A stretch of DNA of 64,000 bases from Spirosoma aerolatum (GTDB lineage: Bacteria > Bacteroidota > Bacteroidia > Cytophagales > Spirosomataceae), in assembly GCF_002056795.1 (NCBI RefSeq), contig NZ_CP020104.1:5713501-5777500 (forward strand), written 5' to 3'. The notes beneath the pieces were generated by a model that saw only the letters and a program-made list of their open reading frames with translations, was not told the origin of the DNA and searched no databases. The position numbers and the translations under genes were made by a program. This document shows positions 27,962 through 35,247 of the stretch, one piece after another. The first letter of the stretch is position 1, and each line of letters begins with the position of its first letter.

Positions 27962-28283
27962 TGATTACTAGGGGCTTTAAAACTCTTATTGGTATTACAA
28001 AAATAGCCGTTGAAATAGGGCTCGAACTAACCAGCGTCATACCCTGTGCTGATTATCGTCAGTGCCTATCAGCGGCAATGGCCTTAGAAGGGCTTTCTGG
28101 TCATACTAATTTGTCCGCTTTGTCCGACAGCGAACAACCTTTGTCCACAAGCGGACAGAACAGGAAAATGGCACAAGAAATAACTCATTGATTATCAAGA
28201 GTATTACCTAATTGGCACAGGCTTTGGATTAACTAGGGCATACCAGTAAACAACATCCTTAAACGCTAAACACAGCAACTACC

Positions 28284-28658
28284 ATGTTACCACTACTGAA
28301 TACCCTGGCCGCTTCAATCCTGTTGAGTGCTTCTACCCTGTTCAACCCAACTACGCCCAAAACGCTATCGTTCGATGCCAGCGCCTACGTAACCATCAAC
28401 CACGAAATTCGGGTGGCTGTGCAGAAATCGACCGATATGCCGGTCGTCGTCCTGCTGAAGAACAAGAACAACAAAGTCCTCTATGAGCAAAGCATTGGCC
28501 GGAAAGAAGCCAAATATGCGGTCAAACTAAATGTAGAAGAGCTAGCCGACGGCGATTACGAACTAGAGATCAAATCGTCGGAAGGTAGCATCACCAAGCA
28601 ATTGAATCTGTCGACCCAGGCTGTTCAGCAAACAGGTCGCACCATTGCCATGCAATAA
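28284..28658 (+). CDS. Small secreted beta-sandwich-like protein (paralogue of 23961)
   Basis: 124 residues. A short hydrophobic N-terminus (LLNTLAASILLSASTLF) serves as signal peptide. The body repeats the pattern of the protein at 23961: PVVVLLKNKNNKVLYEQSIGRKEAKYAVKLNVEELADGDYELEI, then QLNLSTQ and a final RTIAMQ (RVVAIQ in the paralogue). No catalytic residues are evident. It has its own strong terminator, so it is a single-gene unit. Confidence 0.75.
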   Translation: MLPLLNTLAASILLSASTLFNPTTPKTLSFDASAYVTINHEIRVAVQKSTDMPVVVLLKNKNNKVLYEQSIGRKEAKYAVKLNVEELADGDYELEIKSSEGSITKQLNLSTQAVQQTGRTIAMQ

Positions 28659-28681
28659 GTTCAGGCAACCAGACACCTCAT

Positions 28682-28706
28682 AAAACCCGGCTCAGGCCGG
28701 GTTTTT
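28682..28706 (+). terminator. Rho-independent terminator
   Basis: AAAACCCGGC (28682-28691) pairs with GCCGGGTTTT (28696-28705), 4-nt loop, T run. Serves the secreted protein gene and probably also the convergent DUF1080 gene. Confidence 0.9.
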
Positions 28707-28710
28707 ATGT

Positions 28711-29556
28711 TTACAGACGGGTCTTTAACTGACGCAGAATAGCCCGTAATTCATTGGGCTTCCGCATATAGGGTGACAGATCGAATAAAGCTACTTTACG
28801 AAATTCGACCGGATGGCTTTCACTTTGGAGAGAAATGTAACCTTCGCGGATAAACTGCCCATCCTTCTTAACGGCCTGATCGTAGTTGATCACGTTCCCA
28901 CCACCAATTTGTGGCTTTTCGTACGAAAGCACAGTATCGCCTTCCACAATATGCTTCACGAGCGAATCGCCCAAGACCAACGCTTCGGCATGAACCCATT
29001 GATCGCCAGCGTAGGTCTTCGAATTGGAGTCGATACAATGTGGAGTAAACAGTTTTCCATTCATTACCACATTCGTACCAGGGGTACACAGGTTTGCGGT
29101 ATGCCGTTCATGCTTCCCATCGCCCCCCAGCAGTTGCATCTCCAGCGAGACAGGAAAATCCTGCTTGAGCCCCATCGTTTCAGGAGCCTGTCCGTGTAGC
29201 ATAGCGCCACTATTTCGAACGGCCCAACCAGGCCCACCCTTCACCTGATCGCCAACAAATCGGTATTCCACGACTAGTAAATAAGCAGAAAAAGGCTTTT
29301 TATAGAAAATATGGCCATATTGCTCATCAAAAGCGGTATACTGGTCATAGCGCACAACCAGTTTACCATCTTCTACCCGGAAGGTATTTCCATAGTTATC
29401 ATTCAGCGGATGACCTGTTATTTTCACGGACCAGTCAGCAAGATCTTTTCCGTTGAAAAGCTGAATCCAACGATCGGCTAGCTTGGTTTTGGCAGACTGA
29501 GCCACACAAACGGTGGTCATAAACCATACACAAATTGGTAAGAGCAGTTGGCGCAT
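28711..29556 (-). CDS. DUF1080 secreted protein (3-keto-disaccharide hydrolase family)
   Basis: 281 residues. Signal peptide about 1-19 (TTVCVAQ). The concanavalin-like DUF1080 domain contains WIQLFNGKDLADWSVK at its start, FRVEDGKLVVRYD, LLVVEYRF, GPGWAVRNSGAMLHGQAP, VSLEMQLLGGDG and the ending EGYISLQSESHPVEFRKVALFDL. Members act on 3-keto-glycosides in the periplasm or are carbohydrate-binding. No 3-dehydrogenase is adjacent, so the substrate is open. Confidence 0.9.
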   Translation of the reverse strand: MRQLLLPICVWFMTTVCVAQSAKTKLADRWIQLFNGKDLADWSVKITGHPLNDNYGNTFRVEDGKLVVRYDQYTAFDEQYGHIFYKKPFSAYLLVVEYRFVGDQVKGGPGWAVRNSGAMLHGQAPETMGLKQDFPVSLEMQLLGGDGKHERHTANLCTPGTNVVMNGKLFTPHCIDSNSKTYAGDQWVHAEALVLGDSLVKHIVEGDTVLSYEKPQIGGGNVINYDQAVKKDGQFIREGYISLQSESHPVEFRKVALFDLSPYMRKPNELRAILRQLKTRL

Positions 29557-29680
29557 AGGGGGTGTTGATCGATTAGTACAAACGATATCCTGTACAAAAA
29601 AGCCAAAGTAGCCGAAATTGTCTGGTTTTCTATAAAATAATCATGAACCTGATGGGTTCCATTACCTTACTAACAGTTGT

Positions 29681-30121
29681 ATGACGATTCACATAGCAAC
29701 GCTCCATGACTTGGACGAATGGCTGCAACTAGCGCTAGCACTCTGGCCCGACTCCGATTCGGATGAATTACGAGTGATACTGACCAACATTCATCAGTCA
29801 GCGAAAGAAGACGGATTTCTGGTACGGAACAGTCAGGGCGTAGCCATCGGCTTTATGAATCTATCCCTACGAACCGACTATGTACCGGGTGCCACAAAAA
29901 TCCCCGTCGCCTTTCTGGAAGGCATTTATGTAGAGCCAGGGTATCAACAACAGGGAATTGGCTATACGCTTGTTCAGCGAGCCGAGCAATGGGCGCGTGA
30001 CAAAGGTTGCCTAGAACTCGCTTCCGACGTACAGCTTTCGAATTCGACCGGGGAAGCGTTTCACAAGAAGGCCGGCTTTGAGGAAGTAGAACGAGTCATT
30101 CAATTCATCAAAACCCTGTAG
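29681..30121 (+). CDS. GNAT acetyltransferase, AAC(6')-I-like
   Basis: 146 residues, GNAT fold. It carries the aminoglycoside 6'-N-acetyltransferase pattern VAFLEGIYVEPGYQQQGIGYTLVQRAEQWA, then GCLELASDVQLSN and a C-terminal HKKAGFEEVERVIQFIKTL. These parallel the chromosomal AAC(6')-Ig/Ih group I know (FLEGIYV, SHxMHRSLGFQETEKVVYF). The acetyl-CoA loop is QQQGIG. Whether it acetylates aminoglycosides or a native amine is untested. It stands alone between two minus-strand genes. Confidence 0.8.
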   Translation: MTIHIATLHDLDEWLQLALALWPDSDSDELRVILTNIHQSAKEDGFLVRNSQGVAIGFMNLSLRTDYVPGATKIPVAFLEGIYVEPGYQQQGIGYTLVQRAEQWARDKGCLELASDVQLSNSTGEAFHKKAGFEEVERVIQFIKTL

Positions 30122-30170
30122 TGTTTTTATTGCTGCCAGAGAAGTTAAATAAGCCGTTCAGACTGATAAC

Positions 30171-31307
30171 TTATTGATTTAGTCGTAAAAGACGCTTTGT
30201 CAAAAATTTGCGTACAGGTTCATCATACAGCTTTAAACACACATAGGCCAATAGTACAGAACCCATGACAAGCGCTATAGCACCAGGCAACGATTGTTCG
30301 AAAGTGAGGTTTTTATTTTTTACCCACGCATAATACAAATAGATGAAGGGGTAATGAACCATGTACAGAGGATACGAAATATCACCTAAAAAGTTGCACA
30401 CCCGGCTAGCAACTCTATCCATTGCTTTGCCTGAAGCGCCCAGATAAACCAGTACAGGAAAGATAAAAACAACACATACGGTGTCATATATACCGTTCAG
30501 CCATAGATTGTCGCTACCACCGATTCGAGGTATGGCTGATACACTGACAATAGCCAGGCTACCTATCCAGAAAGCCCCTTTTACACGCCCAGGCCGGAAC
30601 ACGCGGGACAGCAGAAGCCCAGCCGGGAATGAGAATAAAAGCCGTAGTGAACCACCGATCATATTTTCTTCGGTTAGCGAAAATCCAACGCATATGTCGC
30701 CGAGTGGCCCAAAAATGGCAAAGGCAGCTAATCCGCAACCAGCCAGGAAAACGACCAGAGAAAGCGCCGTGGTCGAAAGCGTACGGATATAGAATGCATA
30801 GAGAATATTACCGATATATTCAAAAAATAACGACCAGCTCGGCCCATTCAGTGGGTACATTTCACCAACGCCCCGGATTTCAAAATCAGGAGTTGCCGGG
30901 ATTAGAAGCATATTTATGAGCGTAGCTATTACTAATCGGGATGGCGATACGTTGGAAACGTCCCAGGTAGCACAACCCTGAAAATAGAACATAGCCGCAC
31001 CAATCAGTGCCCCAATTACCACCATAGGATGCAGGCGAATAAATCGACGTTTGATAAAGTCTTTTATTGTCATTGTATCCCATCGGTCATCATAGGCATA
31101 ACCGACAACGAAGCCGGACAGGATAAAGAAGAAATCGACAGCCAGATAGCCATGGTTGATTCGCTGGTCTACATGACTGGTAGCAAAGGCTTCGAAGATG
31201 TGGAAGCACACAACGGTTAATGCCGCTACGCCCCGAAATCCGTCAAGTATGTTGTAATGCGGTTTTGTATCCGTAAAGGCAGTAGCAGAAAGCCCGTTTT
31301 TATCCAT
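30171..31307 (-). CDS. Acyltransferase 3 family (OafA/YrhL-like) membrane protein
   Basis: 378 residues with about ten membrane helices. Near the N-terminus are DGFRGVAALTVVCFHIFEAF (conserved His) and DFFFILSGFVVGYAYD; RRFIRLHP follows. These are the hallmarks of membrane O-acyltransferases that modify LPS O-antigen, exopolysaccharide or other glycans. The substrate cannot be read from sequence; there is no SGNH domain. Confidence 0.9.
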   Translation of the reverse strand: MDKNGLSATAFTDTKPHYNILDGFRGVAALTVVCFHIFEAFATSHVDQRINHGYLAVDFFFILSGFVVGYAYDDRWDTMTIKDFIKRRFIRLHPMVVIGALIGAAMFYFQGCATWDVSNVSPSRLVIATLINMLLIPATPDFEIRGVGEMYPLNGPSWSLFFEYIGNILYAFYIRTLSTTALSLVVFLAGCGLAAFAIFGPLGDICVGFSLTEENMIGGSLRLLFSFPAGLLLSRVFRPGRVKGAFWIGSLAIVSVSAIPRIGGSDNLWLNGIYDTVCVVFIFPVLVYLGASGKAMDRVASRVCNFLGDISYPLYMVHYPFIYLYYAWVKNKNLTFEQSLPGAIALVMGSVLLAYVCLKLYDEPVRKFLTKRLLRLNQ

Positions 31308-31476
31308 TGATTGTAGATGGGTTAGAACATAATTGGAAGCTGATTACAGTGTAGACCTTCCGATTGGGCGTGTTGGCTGCGTTTGGCCAATCATGTCGGA
31401 GCAAATCGAACCCACCCGGTTTACTTTGCTAAGAAGCCGGTCAGCCTTTCTGAAACGCAACACTTTAATGAGTGAA

Positions 31477-31941
31477 TTAAAAATTTGAAGGCGAAAACGC
31501 ATCGGGGCCTTGCCGAAACCGAATCTGGGGGATTGTTACCGTTTCATACCAGTATGACCGTAGTTGCTCGACGTAGGTTTTCCAGGCAGCATACGTAAAC
31601 GGTTTATTGGTAAATGCATTGGCCCCTCGCAGATAAGACTCCCGCGCCTTACTTTCTTCCAGACTTGACGAAAGCACAATGACCGGCACCAGTTGACCAA
31701 AGGATTGATCGCGCAGCAAGGATAAAAAATCAAAGCCTGTTGAATCCGTTTTGAGGTCAATATCCAGCAACACCAACCGAAACACATCCTTATCTACATT
31801 AGCCAGATAAGCAGCAGCCTCGGTAAAATCACGGGCATGGGCTATGGTAGCCTCAGGAAAAACACGCTCAGCAACTCGCTTTAAAATATCAGCTATTGCC
31901 GGGTCGTCATCAACTAAAAGAATCGGGAATGAAGCGAACAT
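31477..31941 (-). CDS. Stand-alone receiver-domain protein
   Basis: 154 residues from the Met at 31941 (MFASFPILLVDDDPAIAD); the longer frame to 32082 adds non-family residues. Acidic pair LVDDD, phospho-acceptor Asp in LVLLDIDLKTDSTG, VIVLSSS and a Lys in FTNKPF are present. There is no output domain; about 25 C-terminal residues after the receiver are unassigned. It lies downstream of the LytS-type kinase at 32248 on the same strand (306 bp apart), so it might accept phosphate from it. CAAAAATA at 31959-31966 (TATTTTTG on the minus strand) is a possible -7 box, though close to the start. Confidence 0.85.
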   Translation of the reverse strand: MFASFPILLVDDDPAIADILKRVAERVFPEATIAHARDFTEAAAYLANVDKDVFRLVLLDIDLKTDSTGFDFLSLLRDQSFGQLVPVIVLSSSLEESKARESYLRGANAFTNKPFTYAAWKTYVEQLRSYWYETVTIPQIRFRQGPDAFSPSNF

Positions 31942-32247
31942 ACACAGGCTTATAAAAGCAAAAATAACAAATAAAATAGTTTTACCAGAGTGTCTAATTA
32001 TAACTACCCTGTATAGCCTATCGATTGTGGCTGTTGTATTCTCGTCTCCTACGATTCGCTTTCCTATAATTTTAATCAACATGCATACAGAATAAACTAC
32101 CGTTCAATAGGTTAGTTCTGTACGCATCAAATCATTACTGTCATGCACACAAACCGGGTACGATAGCCTAATCCCCGGTCGTTTATTCGGCTGCTTTTAG
32201 TTGCTCTACTTCTGGTGAGTGCGAAAAAATATTGGCTTGCCTGAAGG
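31942..32247. other. Intergenic region, nothing further seen
   Basis: 306 bp between kinase stop and receiver start. Apart from the possible -7 box near 31959 no repeat, RNA or ORF with family support is visible. Confidence 0.4.
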
Positions 32248-33273
32248 CTAAGGCAGCAAGGGCAATAGAACTGTAAAGTACTCTTCTTCTTCCCGAATTT
32301 CGATTTCGGTCTGCGTTAGCATTCGGTATTTGGCCGAGATGTTGGCTAATCCAACGCCATTGCTGGCATTACGGGCATTTTTACGCTGAAGATTGTTTCG
32401 TACCCGCAGATGTCCATTTTGGGTAGTATCGATTTCGATTAATAAGGGACGACTGGCTAACACCACGTTATGTTTGACCGCATTTTCGACCAGTAATTGA
32501 AGCGTCAGAGGAGGAATCGAATGAGCAAGGTAATTCTGTGGCACCTGTGCCCGAATCGAAAGGCCGTCGCCGTGTCGTGTTTGCAGCAGATGTGCATACG
32601 ACTCAATAAAGGTCAGTTCGGTACTCAGCAAAACCAGTTCACGCTCATTGGCCTGGAGCAGATACCGATACATACTGGACAGTTCATCGACAAACTGGCT
32701 CGCCTGTACCGGCGACTCTTCGATCAGGGCCGACAGCGCGTTCAGGGAGTTAAATAAAAAATGGGGATTAACCTGGCTTTTCAGGGAATTGAACCGGGTT
32801 TGCCACTGAATCTTTATCAGTTCCTCTTTTTCCCGCTGGATGTGCCGCCATTGATCCAGAATATACCAGCCTTCATAAATGCTGAAATAAACCCCATGAT
32901 AGAACAACTGAATACCGAACGAATTAAGGTAATCGACCGTACCCAGCCACCAGGCTGGCCTCGACCCCAGCAGTATATGTAAACCGTACCGTGAAAAAAC
33001 CGCTGCATTTACAATTAAAGGCGTCAGTAACAGCCACATAAACAGCCGTTTCCGGGTACGTTCCAACCCCGGCAGCCGCTCCTGAATTTCGCCAATGGCC
33101 CATCGGTTCAACTGCCAGAAAATCCAGCCAGCACATAGCCCCACCAGTGTAGACTGGACGAGCGCCGTGGTTTCTGACGTTAACCAGAATGACGATCGGA
33201 AAAACAGATTTCCGAACATGAAAAGGCCAATCGGTCCGAACCATCGTAACCGGGCATCCCTTGCCGAAGTCAT
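32248..33273 (-). CDS. LytS-type sensor histidine kinase
   Basis: 341 residues from the ATG at 33273 (MTSARDARLRWFG); a longer frame starts at a GTG (33336) with 21 unrelated residues. Four membrane segments fill about 10-140, then QVNPHFLFNSL (His171), ELTFIESYAHLL, LLVENAVKHN and G box NGVGLANISAKY. All catalytic boxes are intact. Sixth member of the kinase family in this window and about 14 kb from the nearest other member. Confidence 0.9.
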   Translation of the reverse strand: MTSARDARLRWFGPIGLFMFGNLFFRSSFWLTSETTALVQSTLVGLCAGWIFWQLNRWAIGEIQERLPGLERTRKRLFMWLLLTPLIVNAAVFSRYGLHILLGSRPAWWLGTVDYLNSFGIQLFYHGVYFSIYEGWYILDQWRHIQREKEELIKIQWQTRFNSLKSQVNPHFLFNSLNALSALIEESPVQASQFVDELSSMYRYLLQANERELVLLSTELTFIESYAHLLQTRHGDGLSIRAQVPQNYLAHSIPPLTLQLLVENAVKHNVVLASRPLLIEIDTTQNGHLRVRNNLQRKNARNASNGVGLANISAKYRMLTQTEIEIREEEEYFTVLLPLLP

Positions 33274-33748
33274 GATCCAGAGCCCTCCCAGACCGTCTTG
33301 CCTTTCCGAAACGAATGCCCATTCCGCAGAATCCACTCCCGTTTCGACAATCCTATCTGACTCAACTCCCGTTTTGCTAAATCGAGGATGAATTGAATAC
33401 GGAGTGATGCCGTTACCAAAAAGAAAGAGGTAGGTAGCAGAGGGTTCATAGTCGTGAAACGCATGGCAAACTAATGAGTAATTATCTCTCGACCAAGCTC
33501 ATACACCAATAAACCTTCATTTGCTTATTAAGCGTACCGAATTGATTTAATCGGCTGGTACAGAAGAAACCGTACAATATACAAACAAAACAACATGCTA
33601 TAATGCAACACCCATTCCTTCTCAACTACAGGCCACCAGAAGGACAGTTAACGAACTTTTATAGCCCTGTCATGCGCTTCCTGTAACCCTTTCCTTAATC
33701 AGGCAGTTACCATGCACACAACGTTCGAAAAACTTCTACATACCCATC
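33274..33748. other. Divergent intergenic region
   Basis: Between the kinase (minus) and GT2 gene (plus). Short frames here (for example 33270-33464 on the minus strand) show no family support. No strong promoter box or repeat was found. Confidence 0.4.
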
Positions 33749-35239
33749 ATGGAACTTCTGGTCCTTTTGCTATACGGGCTGGCACTGCTACTCCTATTTA
33801 TTTACAACTGTGGCCAATTGAGCCTGATATTTATTTACCTGCGGTCAGAAAAAAAGCGTCGGCAGGCCGCGCTTCGGCATGAACCTGGCCCTGTTGATGA
33901 ACTCCCCCGTGTAACGGTTCAGTTGCCGATCTACAATGAGTTATATGTGGTGGAACGGCTGCTGGATGCGGTTGGCCAGCTACAATATCCCCAGCATAAA
34001 CTCGACATTCAATTACTGGATGACTCTACAGATGAAACGGTGGCGGTAGTGGCTCAAAAGGTGGCAGAGTTGACAACCAGAGGGTTCGATGTTCAGCAGA
34101 TTCGCCGAACCGACCGAACGGGGTTCAAAGCGGGGGCGCTGGCCCATGGACTTGCCACGGCCAAAGGCGAATTCATTGCCATTTTTGATGCTGACTTTGT
34201 ACCTGACCCGGCCTTTCTGTTGAAAACGATTCCACACTTCCGGGACCCTCAGGTAGGTATCGTACAAACGCGATGGGAACATCTGAACGAGGAGTTTTCG
34301 CTCATGACCCAATTACAGGCCTTCGGACTCAACGCTCACTTTACCGTCGAACAAAGCGGTCGGGATGCGGCTGGTTTACTGGCCAATTTCAATGGAACCG
34401 GGGGCGTTTGGCGCAGGCAGGCCATTGTGGATGCCGGAGGCTGGCAAAGCGATACGCTTACAGAGGATCTGGACCTGAGTTACCGGGCACAGTTGAAAGG
34501 GTGGAAATTTGTGTATCGCGAAGACATTGGCTCTCCCGCCGAGTTGCCGGTTGCTATGAATGCGCTCAAATCGCAGCAGTACCGATGGATGAAGGGAGCT
34601 GCCGAGTGCGCCCGCAAGCTCATTGGCCGGGTACTCCGAAGCCCGGATTTGTCCATTCGGATAAAATTACACGCCCTCTTTCACCTCTTTAGCAGTGCTA
34701 CCTTCATCCTGGTGCTGGTGCTAAGCGTCCTGAGTGTACCCTTGCTTTACATTCGCAGCCAGCATCCCGAATGGGAGAATGTGTTCTTCATTATCGGCCT
34801 GTTTCAGGTAAGCCTGCTCATTCTCATTACGTTCTATGGAATCCCGTTCTGGTTATTAAAACCAACGTCCCGAGCCAAATTTTTCTGGTATTTCCCAATG
34901 TATTCGTCGCTGATGATGGGCCTTTCACTCCACAATACCATTGCCGTCATCGAAGGGTATCTGGGCCGGAAAACACCGTTTGTCCGTACACCTAAATTCA
35001 ACGTTCGAAATGCAACGGATGGCTGGAAGGCCAACAAATACCTGAATCGACAACTAAGCTGGCTAACGCTGGCCGAAGGAGCGCTAACTATTTATTTTCT
35101 GACCGGACTAGCCCTGGGCATCTACACCGACGATTTTCGCATGTTCTTCCTGCACATCATGCTCGTAACGGGGTTCGGCATGGTATTTCTCTATTCATTA
35201 TCGCAGGCACGGCAGGGGTCTGAGCCTGGGCAGGCTTAA
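33749..35239 (+). CDS. Processive family 2 glycosyltransferase (cellulose synthase-like)
   Basis: 496 residues. One N-terminal helix (about 4-28), a GT-A catalytic domain and four C-terminal helices (about 310-480). Motifs: VQLPIYNE, LLDDSTDET, FDADFVPDP (DxD), GTGGVWRRQA, TEDLDLSYR (catalytic Asp) and QQYRWMKG (the Q..RW acceptor site). This arrangement builds and exports a polysaccharide through its own channel, as in glucomannan/cellulose synthase-like proteins. No PilZ domain and no accessory bcs genes are present. It converges with the MscS gene with only 8 bp between stops. Confidence 0.9.
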   Translation: MELLVLLLYGLALLLLFIYNCGQLSLIFIYLRSEKKRRQAALRHEPGPVDELPRVTVQLPIYNELYVVERLLDAVGQLQYPQHKLDIQLLDDSTDETVAVVAQKVAELTTRGFDVQQIRRTDRTGFKAGALAHGLATAKGEFIAIFDADFVPDPAFLLKTIPHFRDPQVGIVQTRWEHLNEEFSLMTQLQAFGLNAHFTVEQSGRDAAGLLANFNGTGGVWRRQAIVDAGGWQSDTLTEDLDLSYRAQLKGWKFVYREDIGSPAELPVAMNALKSQQYRWMKGAAECARKLIGRVLRSPDLSIRIKLHALFHLFSSATFILVLVLSVLSVPLLYIRSQHPEWENVFFIIGLFQVSLLILITFYGIPFWLLKPTSRAKFFWYFPMYSSLMMGLSLHNTIAVIEGYLGRKTPFVRTPKFNVRNATDGWKANKYLNRQLSWLTLAEGALTIYFLTGLALGIYTDDFRMFFLHIMLVTGFGMVFLYSLSQARQGSEPGQA

Positions 35240-35247
35240 ACGGGTCT

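Larger units (their letters stand above)
27601..28283. other. 683-bp intergenic region, two hairpins, no supported gene
   Basis: Two stem-loops (27819-27851 and 27927-27961) are listed separately. A 113-codon frame (27850-28191) runs through one hairpin and shows no family features, so it is not called. A TGTCCGCTT / AAGCGGACA inverted repeat lies near 28109-28157. The region may be the debris of a lost gene or hold a small RNA ending at the first terminator. Confidence 0.4.

Noticed and set aside
27850..28191. 113-codon frame in the intergenic region
   Set aside because: Runs through a perfect terminator hairpin and shows no recognisable family or signal peptide.
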